From the NCBI GenBank assembly GCA_026393895.1, contig JAPKZG010000096.1, positions 1 to 64,000 of the forward strand: a DNA stretch of 64,000 nucleotides, read 5' to 3'. The notes below the pieces were generated by a model. The model was not told the DNA's origin. It searched no databases and was given only the letters and a program-made list of their open reading frames with translations. This stretch comes from Candidatus Aminicenantota bacterium. GTDB lineage: Bacteria > Acidobacteriota > Aminicenantia > Aminicenantales > UBA4085. Positions 11,593 to 20,671 of the stretch are shown one piece after another (position 1 is the first letter of the stretch; each line of letters opens with the position of its first letter). The translations under genes and the position numbers were made by a program.

Positions 11593-11880
11593 GTCCCGAA
11601 GGCGAACGACAAACGTCCGTCCCGCCTCGTCTCCCCTCGACTTTGACATCCCCCGTCCCACGTCGAGAGCTCGATGGTAACGACTCTCCGACGCTCGATC
11701 AGGCCGACGAACGCCTCCCGCACCGCTTAGAGCACATCCCAATGACAGGCCGCCTTGGTCGCCAGCTGGACGAGCCGTCCATCGCGGGACAAACCATTGA
11801 GGATCCTCTTTAACAAAACCCTCTTATAATCAATCTGGGCGCGAACCTCGACGAATGCCCGGAGTCATACTGCCGGAATA

Positions 11881-12792
11881 TTGCCGGGGATTTTTAAGCG
11901 GCGTACAATACTCATGCTCATGCGAGGGAATACATTCTTTTGGCCTGGTCGAAATGCTCTTCGGGTCTCCGTGTTCTTGAGCGTCGTGTGTCTTTCGGCC
12001 TCTTATTTCAGTGGCCCCCCTTCGGCGTCCGGTCATGATGAGATCGACCAGAGCCGGCTTCCCGAAATCTTAGAGAAGACGGCCGCTTATTGCCGGAAAT
12101 TCGAGACAGCCTCCTTGCACTATGTTTGTTTGGAGGACATAACGGAAGTGATATATTCCCCTTATAAGGTGATCCCGTCGTTTTATTCCCATTTCTTTCC
12201 GCGGATAGAAAAAAATCATTACGTTTATGATTATCAGCTTATCCAGAAAGACGGTGCGGTTGAAGAGAAAAGGATTCTGCTCGAGGAAAACGGCATCAGG
12301 GTGAACGTCCAGGATGCGCCCCTTAAACTGAAGAGGTTCCGTTACAAGCATATGACCTCAGGGCCGATGCTGCTCAGCAAATACTGGCAGCAGTATCATA
12401 ATTATCGGATCGTCGATAAAGACATGATCAACCGGCAACAATGCCTGGTCGTTGAAGCCTTGCCTAAGCCGTCCGTCAGGCTGGGGCACCTATCCGGGAA
12501 GATATGGGTCAGGGAAAGCGACGCCAGCATCCTGAAAATTGAGTTTAATCAAGAGACCATTGATAACTACGAACTCGTTGAGGAGATGGCGGCCAGACTC
12601 GATGCCAGGCCCCTGGTCAGCATGATCTCGGAATATGCTTTTGAGAAGAAGGGAATTCGCTTTCCCAGCAAGTATGCCCAGTTGGAAGAATACATCAAAC
12701 TCAGGGGCACCCACTTCATCATTTCAGAAACCACGGTCAACTACAGAGACTACAAATATTTCATCGTGGAGACCGAAGTCAATGTCAAATAG
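11881..12792 (+). CDS. Secreted hypothetical protein (outer-membrane lipoprotein-sorting-like fold possible); true start probably 11917 or nearby
   Basis: Hydrophobic N-term then ~260 aa with LSGKIWVRESDASILKIEFNQ-type beta pattern. Confidence 0.6.
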   Translation: MPGIFKRRTILMLMRGNTFFWPGRNALRVSVFLSVVCLSASYFSGPPSASGHDEIDQSRLPEILEKTAAYCRKFETASLHYVCLEDITEVIYSPYKVIPSFYSHFFPRIEKNHYVYDYQLIQKDGAVEEKRILLEENGIRVNVQDAPLKLKRFRYKHMTSGPMLLSKYWQQYHNYRIVDKDMINRQQCLVVEALPKPSVRLGHLSGKIWVRESDASILKIEFNQETIDNYELVEEMAARLDARPLVSMISEYAFEKKGIRFPSKYAQLEEYIKLRGTHFIISETTVNYRDYKYFIVETEVNVK

Positions 12793-13145
12793 CCGTTTCC
12801 GGGAAGGCCAGCCTTTTCTGATCTTCATGTTCTCTTAAGCTTCAAACGCCACTGAGTCATTTAATAACTTGCCGACAGAATGGACGAGAAATGGAGGGCG
12901 GGTCAGCCCGTGATCACCCCAATGGTGTAACCGAGCTCGCCGGCAAATGTCCTGAAAGCCGAGATCGCCTGCCGTCGAAAATAAATGTCACATCAGCGGA
13001 CGTGGAGTGTTTTAGTTTTCATGTATGAAATCTGCCCGTACATGCTTGGGAAAAAACGTTACCCGGTAGAGAATAAATTCCCGAGTAGCGGATTGAAAAA
13101 GGGATGGATGTTTGGCCGGGGAGTTTGTGACAAAGGAGGCCAACG

Positions 13146-13622
13146 ATGAAAAAATCCCCGTTCTCTTTATTGGTCTTATTGATCTACCTGCCATCCATGG
13201 CTGTCGGGGAGAAAAACTGGCAATTCTCATTCGACGTGGCGCTGACCACTCACTTCGGTTTAGAAAGATCCCCCGGCCTTGGCCTGGGTCTTGGCCTGCA
13301 AAATACCCTATTCAAAAACTTTTTTGTCGAAGGGATGGTCTCTTTTCATCCCGACTTGTACGGAGGAATGCATGACACCCTCGAGATGGGACTGGGCTTC
13401 GGCAACAAGTTTCCAGTGAAAAAAAAGGTGAAGCTGTTTTTTTCGCTGGGAGCGGAGTACCTGCGGAGTCGTTGGACAAAGACCCTGGGAGTGAGCGGCG
13501 GGGCCGGCATAGAATGGTTCTTTGAGAAATCTTCCGGCCTCAGGACCGGGATGACATTGGAGATAAACGGCGGGGAAAAAACTTATCTGAAATACTTCGC
13601 CGGTCTTTTTATCCGTTTTTAA
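13146..13622 (+). CDS. Small outer-membrane beta-barrel-like protein
   Basis: Signal peptide MKKSPFSLLVLLIYLPSMAVG, alternating strands, terminal aromatic FIRF. Confidence 0.65.
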   Translation: MKKSPFSLLVLLIYLPSMAVGEKNWQFSFDVALTTHFGLERSPGLGLGLGLQNTLFKNFFVEGMVSFHPDLYGGMHDTLEMGLGFGNKFPVKKKVKLFFSLGAEYLRSRWTKTLGVSGGAGIEWFFEKSSGLRTGMTLEINGGEKTYLKYFAGLFIRF

Positions 13623-13629
13623 TATGGGC

Positions 13630-13652
13630 GGCCGGGTCATTTTGGCCCGGCC
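13630..13652 (+). terminator. GC hairpin downstream of the 13146-13622 CDS (no clear T tract)
   Basis: GGCCGGG-tcattttgg-CCCGGCC inverted repeat 8 nt after the stop codon. Confidence 0.5.
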
Positions 13653-13691
13653 CCGATTCTGCCGCTTCACCTCCTTTTAGATTTTTTTCTC

Positions 13692-13940
13692 CTGCTCACG
13701 GTCAGAGATAAAGTCAAAGAGATGGTCCAGGAGGCTAACTTCGACCTGCAAGAGGACGTCCGGGCTGTGATCAACGACGCGGCCGCCCCCGAAGAATCCC
13801 CGGCGGGCCGCGAATCCTTTCGCCAAATCTTCGAGAACACGGACATCGCCCGCCGGGAAAAAATGGCCCTTTGCTAGGCACCAGGCTGGCGGTGTTTTTC
13901 ATCGAGTCAGGTGAAGACGTCAGGCTTGAAAAAGACGTAA
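13692..13940 (+). pseudogene. Class I fumarate hydratase (alpha/N-terminal domain) remnant
   Basis: VRDKVKEMVQEANFDLQEDVRAVINDAAAPEESPAGRESFRQIFENTDIARREKMALC* then frameshifted T-LAVFFIESGEDVRLEKDV; expected family motif LCQDTGxAVFF is interrupted. Confidence 0.75.
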
Positions 13941-14058
13941 GCCCTCCGTCCCATTTTTGAGGAGTAGTTTACCTGTAAATGACATTCGAGGCCGAGAAAC
14001 CGCCGCCGTCTGATAAACGCCAAGCATTATCAAAGATAGGTAACATGATGATGTGATG

Positions 14059-14113
14059 CACCTCCCCCGCGGGTCTGAAAAACTTCCGGTAGGAAACGCT
14101 TTTTCAGGAGGTG
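14059..14113. other. Structured inverted repeat
   Basis: CACCTCC..CTGAAAAA-c-TTCC-ggta-GGAA-acgc-TTTTTCAG-GAGGTG. Confidence 0.45.
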
Positions 14114-14220
14114 GCGGTGGGGCTTCTTGTCCGGATATGATCTGCGGACGCGGTTTTCGCGGGGACTCACGGGACTCAAGGTGATTGACATCTCCCCGCG
14201 GCCGGCGATATATTGCCGGA

Positions 14221-15054
14221 ATGGTTGGAAAAAAAAGTTATCGCCCGAAGAGGAAGTTCCATTTTATCAACGGCTTGTTTTTGGCCCTTGGACTGATTGT
14301 TTCTTCCTCATGCGCTCTCTTGAAATCCGGATTACCGAATGATAAACAGGAAGGACGCGAGATCATCGTCAATACGAAGTCGATGATGGTGATCGTGAAA
14401 CTGCCCGTTGATTACAACCCCGCCAAGCCGTACACGTTGCTTGTGGCTCTCCATGGCAACGGCGGATCCGCACAAGGCTGGGCTCCCTCCTTTAATCGGT
14501 ATGCGAATGAACCGTTCATTGTCGCCATTCCCCAAGGAGCATATCAAAAACCTCAGGGCGGATTTTCCTGGTTCTATGAAACAACCGATCGTAGCCTCTG
14601 GAAGTCCTACGATACCTTAGCCGTAACGAAGCTTCTGGAGGCGGTGGCGGAGGTTTCATCGCGCTATCCCGTCAAGGAGAAATTCATTCTCGGCTTCTCC
14701 CAAGGAGCGGGGATGGCCTATATGGCCGGAATACTCAATCCCGCGATCATTCGCGGTGTCATCGCCATCGGGGGGGTGATGCCGGAAATCGATCGGGAGG
14801 GATCCCTCATCAACGACTCCCAGGTGATCCGGGCCCGGGGGTTGAAATTATTGATCGCCCGCGGGAATTCGGATGACCTCGTGAACCGACAACACTTCAC
14901 CGATCAACGAAAATATTTCCGGTCTAAGGGTTATGATGTCTCCTCCTATGAGTACCAAGGAGGCCATTCCCTGACCGAAAGTTTGTTGGGCAGAATCAGG
15001 CGATGGCTGAAGAAGAATTCATCCTCATCACCCGCGGCCCAAGACTTGGAGTAG
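14221..15054 (+). CDS. Alpha/beta hydrolase (phospholipase/carboxylesterase- or PHB-depolymerase-like), putative lipoprotein
   Basis: LVALHGNGGSAQGW, nucleophile elbow GFSQGAG, C-term GGHSL; lipobox-like SSSC. Confidence 0.8.
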   Translation: MVGKKSYRPKRKFHFINGLFLALGLIVSSSCALLKSGLPNDKQEGREIIVNTKSMMVIVKLPVDYNPAKPYTLLVALHGNGGSAQGWAPSFNRYANEPFIVAIPQGAYQKPQGGFSWFYETTDRSLWKSYDTLAVTKLLEAVAEVSSRYPVKEKFILGFSQGAGMAYMAGILNPAIIRGVIAIGGVMPEIDREGSLINDSQVIRARGLKLLIARGNSDDLVNRQHFTDQRKYFRSKGYDVSSYEYQGGHSLTESLLGRIRRWLKKNSSSSPAAQDLE

Positions 15055-15080
15055 CTAGAGCTATAAAAAGGAGATAAGGC

Positions 15081-15392
15081 ATGAAACAGGAATATTTCGC
15101 TAGGTTTCTGGAAAAACAAAGAAAGAAAATTGATGAAGAGAAATGGATAGAAGGTACTCGTATCTGTCGCGATCCAGGTCAGGAATTTGTAACAAACTGG
15201 ATTAACAAGAATGCTGAGAAATTTAGGAAAGAACATTCGCTAGGAGAATTAGCTTGTGCGTTTAAAGAATTAGAGGAAATGCTGGTAGATTTAAAAAATC
15301 AAGTGATTGATATAAATAAGCTGATTGAATATGTTCAGGATATACAAGATAAAATAGAAATTGCCCAGGAAGCTTTACAAGATAGAGAATAA
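15081..15392 (+). CDS. Hypothetical protein, 103 aa, AT-richer than neighbours
   Basis: ORF with upstream aaaaggaga RBS-like sequence; coiled-coil-like C-term. Confidence 0.5.
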   Translation: MKQEYFARFLEKQRKKIDEEKWIEGTRICRDPGQEFVTNWINKNAEKFRKEHSLGELACAFKELEEMLVDLKNQVIDINKLIEYVQDIQDKIEIAQEALQDRE

Positions 15393-15739
15393 GACGGCAA
15401 CGGAAATAAGTAGTGTCGGAAGCATCTCCAAACATGTGATTGAAGGGGGGAGTGGCTCGCCTTGAACTGTGAAGCCAAAGCCGAATACGAAAAAGCCTTG
15501 GAATCATTGAAGAAAGATACCCTTGAGTATGACATTTTTAAAGGAGGAATAACCATAAATACTTGTCCTGTTAGTCGTAATGATCCTTAAAGAAATGCCC
15601 CGCATAATAATTTCTTAAGTTTTTTTTCCATAATTACCTGCGAATAACAACTTGTGTTTATTAAGTTTACTGATAGGAAAATTAATTTAACCCAGGGTTG
15701 ATTTTAAGGATAATTATTTGCAATTTTAATAATCGGCAT

Positions 15740-16135
15740 TTATCCGGGGGGTCTCGTCGTTAGCCAGTTAAAAACGAAATATCGGAACGGCCCGATCTCC
15801 TCCTGTCGCGTGGACAGCTTTTCAAACGCCGGCGGGCATTTTATCGTTGCATCCCAAATCACATAGCGGATATTGTGGTTTTGCAGAAAAACGCTAATCT
15901 TCTCGGGATCGAGAATGTTTTCGCAGTCAATGAAGAAAACGGGCCGACGCCCCAGCGGATCGCAGATCATTCCGAACACGCCCATCATGGGACCAGACAA
16001 AATTTTCCATTTGTTCAACGGCCCTATGGCTGCGGCCTGAAAATTGCTGCTCAATTCCCGATATATGGATCCGCTCTTGGTATCATCGAACGAAGTGAAA
16101 GGGCGGCTCCAGGATAGCCGGTTGAGGGAAATCAT
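15740..16135 (-). pseudogene. C-terminal fragment paralogous to the adjacent GT39-like membrane protein
   Basis: NRLSWSRPFTSFDD...AIGPLN...GMICDPLGRRPV..IRYVIWDA aligns with SRLAWSQPFTAVNK...AVGPLN...GTVCDPLGRRPV..IGYIVWEA of 16163-18112. Confidence 0.75.
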
Positions 16136-16162
16136 GGCACGGGGACAAGCGATGACAACGGG

Positions 16163-18112
16163 TCAGTCAACGCCCCCCCCCCCCACGGAAAGTGCGTGGG
16201 GATTGATTTTAAAGTAACAAAACTCACCAACCCTCTCTCTCTGGACCGACAACACATCCAGAAGCGGCGGATAGGGGGTGTTCGCTTCCCAGACGATGTA
16301 CCCGATTTTTTCATCCCTCACGAAACGGCGCAACAGGTTGTCACTAGCGATTTTAGATGGCTTGAGCAGCCGCACCGGGCGTCGACCCAACGGATCGCAA
16401 ACGGTGCCGAACATGGCCTTCATCCAGACGGAGAGGTTGTCGTTGCTGTTCAACGGCCCGACAGCGACCGGATGATAATTGGACATCATGTCGTGGAATA
16501 TGCTGCCCTGATTGGCTTTGTTGACAGCCGTAAATGGCTGGCTCCAGGCGAGCCGACTGAGCATAATTTGCGGGCGCGGCGGAAAGGAACCCATGCCCCC
16601 GTACCAGTCCACCGGATTAGCGCAGGCGACCCAGCCGAAACCGAACAACAGCTCGACGAGGAAGAAGAACAACAACAGCAACAGCCAGAGAGCGCCCCAT
16701 CTCCGGGCCCACCCCGGCCGCAACCGCTCCAGCACCACCACCAGGCATGGCAAACCAAGGCCCAGGAGCCAGAGCGTGTATCGCGCCCACCACTGCATCG
16801 GGGTCAGCAGAAAAATGCAGGTAGCAACGAAACACCCCGCCAGTAAAGGACGCCGGACGGTTGCCAGCCCCCCTTTTCTGCGACTGGCATACAAGGCCAT
16901 GCCGATGGCCGGAATGCAGCCGAATAGCCATATCAACCCCAGCCCGCCAAGCCGGCCGCTCACACTGCAGACCGAAAACGGCCAATGGGCGGGGCCACCC
17001 TGCAGCCAGTCGTAGATGACCCGTTTCCAATCGGACCAGCCAGCGGTCGCCACCGGGATGTTCGCCGCCTCGTTCATGGTGAATGGTTGGGTCGGCCCGG
17101 GCCAGTCCAGGATTTTCCCCACTTTCACAGCGGCCGGATAGAGTGGATTGCCGGTGTGTACGGCGTTGCGCGCATACCAGTAGCCGCCGACCAGCAGGAT
17201 GACGGCGGCTGCAAGAGTCAACCAGGCAGCTGCCCGCAATGCCTGGGAAACCAGCCGGCCGCGGTGGAATTTCCACAAACTCATGCCGAGCAAAATGACG
17301 GCGGCGAGCGCGGTTATCCCCACCGGCAGCGGGCCGATGCCTTTGATCCCGAGAACCAGACCGGCGCTGGCGCCAAAGATGATCGCGATGGACCACGGCA
17401 GGTTATCGCCATTCCGTCGTTCAGCGATACGAAAAAGCACGGCCAGCAAGGCCACCACCGCGGCGGCGAAAGCGGAATCGACATAGGAACCGTTCAGTTG
17501 CTGGATGTTGACCGGCGCCAGGGCGTAAAGAAGGCCGGCAACCAGCGAGCTCGGTGCTGATGCCCCCAACCGCCGGGACATATAGGCCACGCCGCCGATG
17601 CCAATCAACAGGAACCAGGCGTTGAGCAGGTGAACCATGCCCGTCACTCCCGTGGCGTGGATGGTGACGAAAGCCATCAGCTCGGCGGCTTTTGGATATC
17701 CGTTGATGAACATGTCGGTGTAATAAATTTCAAACGGCTTGAGGTCGACCCAATGCACATACCCGCGCTCGCTCCAGTAGTGGATCGTAGGCAGGTGGTA
17801 AGTGGCGCAATCGGCGGCCACATAGGGGTGCAGGTACGAATTGGCCAGCACCGCCAGCAACAATGTCAGCAACAGCGGCAGCAACCAGCAGGAGAATCGG
17901 GCCGGCCCGGAAATCGTTTCGGCGACCGGAACGACGTCCCCGGCGCCCCGGCGCAGCAGGCGATGGAATACCAGGGCTCCGCCGGCCGCCAGCGCCAGAA
18001 CGGTCAATGCCACCGGCTGGGAAAATCCGACCCGCATCAGGCTAAAAAGGATGGCCAGCACCTGGACCAACCCCAGGAACAGCACGGCTGCGGATAATAG
18101 ACGAAACAGCAT
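16163..18112 (-). CDS. Polytopic glycosyltransferase-family-39-like membrane protein
   Basis: 649 aa, many TM segments; ADCATYHLPTIHYWSERGYVHWVDLKPFEIYYTDMFINGYPKAAEL. Confidence 0.7.
   Translation of the reverse strand: MLFRLLSAAVLFLGLVQVLAILFSLMRVGFSQPVALTVLALAAGGALVFHRLLRRGAGDVVPVAETISGPARFSCWLLPLLLTLLLAVLANSYLHPYVAADCATYHLPTIHYWSERGYVHWVDLKPFEIYYTDMFINGYPKAAELMAFVTIHATGVTGMVHLLNAWFLLIGIGGVAYMSRRLGASAPSSLVAGLLYALAPVNIQQLNGSYVDSAFAAAVVALLAVLFRIAERRNGDNLPWSIAIIFGASAGLVLGIKGIGPLPVGITALAAVILLGMSLWKFHRGRLVSQALRAAAWLTLAAAVILLVGGYWYARNAVHTGNPLYPAAVKVGKILDWPGPTQPFTMNEAANIPVATAGWSDWKRVIYDWLQGGPAHWPFSVCSVSGRLGGLGLIWLFGCIPAIGMALYASRRKGGLATVRRPLLAGCFVATCIFLLTPMQWWARYTLWLLGLGLPCLVVVLERLRPGWARRWGALWLLLLLFFFLVELLFGFGWVACANPVDWYGGMGSFPPRPQIMLSRLAWSQPFTAVNKANQGSIFHDMMSNYHPVAVGPLNSNDNLSVWMKAMFGTVCDPLGRRPVRLLKPSKIASDNLLRRFVRDEKIGYIVWEANTPYPPLLDVLSVQRERVGEFCYFKINPHALSVGGGGVD
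16173..16184 (-). repeat. Homopolymer tract: 12 C (+) / 12 G (coding strand)
   Basis: acg-CCCCCCCCCCCC-acgg, inside the 3' end of the 16163-18112 CDS (SVGGGGVD*). Confidence 0.9.
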
Positions 18113-18337
18113 ATCAGCAGAAAACGGCGGCCAAGCAGCAGTTTTTTTCGTGAATAACTCCGTGGCTTACGCTTTCAGATGCACCTGCACAGGGGCGAGG
18201 CACGCTCGTGAAAGTAATAGTTGAACATTTCCCCGGAAAACGCAAGCACCTTTCAACTTGCACGCTCCGAGGACCTCATCCCTTAAAAATGGTCCAGACA
18301 TAATGTGAGTTTTCTGGAAGTCGGGGCGGGCGGTTTA

Positions 18338-19108
18338 TTATTTCCGCGGGAGCCGCGGGAAAAACACCGGGGTCCTTTTCTTGAAGGTCTCCCAGTCCGG
18401 GCGTCCCGTGTATTTTTTCTCGAGAAGCGGCACGCCGGAAACGAATCGCACAAGGAACGTGATGACGGCCGGGCCGATGAGCCCGGCCCAGCCGTGCTCC
18501 GAGGAAAGGGCGATGAGGCCGATGCCCCACCACAGGGTCGCCTCCCCAAAATAGTTCGGGTGGCGGGTGAGCGACCAGAGGCCGCGGGTCATCAGTTTTC
18601 CCTTGTTCCGGGGATCGCGGACGTGGGCGGCGAGCTGGAGATCGGCGGCGGTCTCGAAGAGAAACCCGGCCAGAAAAACCAGCGTCCCGGCGATGTCCAA
18701 GGCATTCAGCGGCCGGGCGGGGGAGAGGAAGACGAGCACGGCCGGTGAGAACACGACCAGCATCAGGACGCCCTGGAGCATGAAGACGAAAAAGAACGAC
18801 TTCAGGGCGTACGTTTTGCCCCAGTCCATTCTCATTTTGGCGTAGCGGAAGTCCTCGGGTTTCCCGGCGTTCCTCCGAAAAATATGGACGGCCAGCCGGA
18901 GGCCACAGAGCGGGATCAGAACCAGGAGCAGGATTTTCGCCGGATCGAGAGCCGGGTTGCGGAAAAACAGCGCGGCCAGCACCAGGATGAAACCGGGCCC
19001 CCAGGCGGTGTCGACGAGGGAATTGTTTTTCCTGATCAGCGCCACGACGAACAACGCGGACATAAAGAGGAAAATCGCGGCCGCGGCGGTCAGAAGCAGG
19101 TTGAGCAT
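18338..19108 (-). CDS. DUF1295 / steroid-5-alpha-reductase-like membrane protein
   Basis: LIRKNNSLVDTAWGPGFI, TRGLWSLTRHPNYFGEATLWWGIGL. Confidence 0.88.
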   Translation of the reverse strand: MLNLLLTAAAAIFLFMSALFVVALIRKNNSLVDTAWGPGFILVLAALFFRNPALDPAKILLLVLIPLCGLRLAVHIFRRNAGKPEDFRYAKMRMDWGKTYALKSFFFVFMLQGVLMLVVFSPAVLVFLSPARPLNALDIAGTLVFLAGFLFETAADLQLAAHVRDPRNKGKLMTRGLWSLTRHPNYFGEATLWWGIGLIALSSEHGWAGLIGPAVITFLVRFVSGVPLLEKKYTGRPDWETFKKRTPVFFPRLPRK

Positions 19109-19136
19109 CGATTCCCTCCGTCCCGGGCGGGCCCGT

Positions 19137-19493
19137 TCACGCTTCTTCCAGAAGGAACGAAACCGCGACGGCGCCGACCCCGGCGTTTAGGCCGATCACG
19201 GGCGAGATGTCCATGACGAAGGCCGGCTTCTTGCCGAAGATCGTTTCCGTTTCGAGGGCATAGGCATGCGCGTCCTCCGGGTTGTGGGCGTGCAGGACGC
19301 AATATTCCCAGACCCGGTTTCCCGCGGCGATTTTTCTCAGGTGCCTCAGGATGTTTTTAAGGTTTCCCCGCCTGTTGAAGGCCTTGTTGAAGATGGTCGA
19401 CTCTCCGTTCTCCTTCATGGACACGATCGGTTTCAAATTCAGCAGGTTCGCGATCCGGCCGGCCATCGGGCTGACCCGGCCGCCGCGGGTCAA
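19137..19493 (-). pseudogene. DegV-family protein, C-terminal fragment
   Basis: LTRGGRVSPMAGRIANLLNLKPIVSM...KKPAFVMDISPVIGLNAGVGAVAVSFLLEEA*; N-terminal ~2/3 absent; fragment begins at the TGA of the upstream DUF2177 gene. Confidence 0.65.
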
Positions 19494-19915
19494 TTCATCT
19501 TCAACAGCCGGCTCACCCAGACGATGAAGAACCCGGCAAAGGCCCCGATCATCGGTCCCCAGGCGCTTTCCAGGACGGTCACGGAAAGGCTCCAGTCCCT
19601 GATGATCCAATGGTTCACGAGACCGTAAACCGAAATGCTCAGAATGCCGCCCATCATGCAGGAAATGATCCCGTTGAGGTAGGGTTTGGCGGAGGAAAAT
19701 TGAAGGGAGGCGAGAACGACGAACGCCGTGATCACCAATATCTGGGAAAGCGCGCCGCTGAAATTGCGAAAGACGAGTTTGCCGTCGGCGACGACGGCGA
19801 CTTTCCGGATGTCCCGGCCGTAAATCCTCCCCCAGAGGACGAGATGCCACAAAGCGTCCACCGCGCTGATGCCGATAAAAGAAACGACCCATAAAATTGC
19901 GTATTTCAGGATCAT
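19490..19915 (-). CDS. DUF2177-family membrane protein
   Basis: MILKYAILWVVSFIGISAVDALWHLVLWGRIY...LVNHWIIRDWSLSVTVLESAWGPMIGAFAGFF. Confidence 0.75.
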   Translation of the reverse strand: MILKYAILWVVSFIGISAVDALWHLVLWGRIYGRDIRKVAVVADGKLVFRNFSGALSQILVITAFVVLASLQFSSAKPYLNGIISCMMGGILSISVYGLVNHWIIRDWSLSVTVLESAWGPMIGAFAGFFIVWVSRLLKMN

Positions 19916-19987
19916 GGCTCCTCCGGTTCCTTTTCCGCTTCAGGATGATATGCCGGGCGATCATCCCATGTTAATTTCGAGAAATTT

Positions 19988-20063
19988 GGAGACACAATAC
20001 CTGTTTCCTAATATCGACAGGCCTTGATGTTTCCGGAAATAGGGAAATAGGTATGGTGTCTCC
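19988..20063. repeat. REP-like palindromic element (GGAGACACAATACC type)
   Basis: ggagacacaatacctgtttcc ... gggaaataggtatggtgtctcc. Confidence 0.8.
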
Positions 20064-20086
20064 GATTTTTCGTGCCATAATGAGCC

Positions 20087-20671
20087 ATGGCGTGCCCGGT
20101 CCGGATTTTCCTCATCCCGATCCTTTGCGCGTCCGCGGCGTCCTGCGTCCGGCTGGCGCCCCAAACGACGGCGGAGCTTCCCGCCGCCGTATTGGATCGC
20201 TCCGTCCTTTGCGCCGACGTCATCCGGACGGACGATTGGGCCGATCTCGCGCTCGTCGGAACGGCGTTCAGCAAGAGCCGGGACGCGTCGGTATGTTCCG
20301 TTCTCGTTTTCAAACCGTTAAGCGGGCGGCATCGCCTGGCCTGGAAATGGTACGACCCTTCCGGCCGGATCGTCCGGGAATCCGATGCGGTCGAAGCGGG
20401 CGAGGAAGGGATCGAGTACGACCGCTATATCGCCTGGGACCGGCTGCCCGTTACGGCGGATATGACTGTCGGCCGGTGGACAGTCGCGTATTTCATCGAC
20501 GACGAATTGGCCGGATCAAGGGAGTTCGATTTGACGAACGAAACCGGCGCTGAGGTTTCCCTAACGGGGAACGGTTATAAAAGTAAAAAACCGGAGCTCG
20601 AAAGCGGCCGGGAATCAGCCCCGGGTCGGGATCCTAAGAGTTTGCCCGGTGCGGATCAGAGATCCACGTAA
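20087..20671 (+). CDS. Hypothetical lipoprotein
   Basis: MACPVRIFLIPILCASAASC lipobox; 194 aa; overlaps the convergent MltD-like gene by ~57 bp. Confidence 0.6.
   Translation: MACPVRIFLIPILCASAASCVRLAPQTTAELPAAVLDRSVLCADVIRTDDWADLALVGTAFSKSRDASVCSVLVFKPLSGRHRLAWKWYDPSGRIVRESDAVEAGEEGIEYDRYIAWDRLPVTADMTVGRWTVAYFIDDELAGSREFDLTNETGAEVSLTGNGYKSKKPELESGRESAPGRDPKSLPGADQRST

Noticed and set aside
771-11742. Many long antisense ORFs opposite the ribosomal operon (e.g. 771-1274 -, 5753-6838 -, 10031-10939 -)
   Set aside because: They mirror strongly conserved ribosomal/secY/rpoA genes; codon-mirror artefacts of high GC.
11600-11880. Possible degraded coding scrap on the minus strand (…DYKRVLLKRILNGLSRDGRLVQLATKAACHWDVL* / MREAFVGLIERRRVVTIEL)
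   Set aside because: Looks protein-like but no family recognised and frame interrupted; insufficient support. BLASTX of 11600-11880 would decide.
12880-13000. Minus-strand tail RRQAISAFRTFAGELGYTIGVITG*
   Set aside because: Short, no family recognised; may be a gene remnant but cannot be supported.
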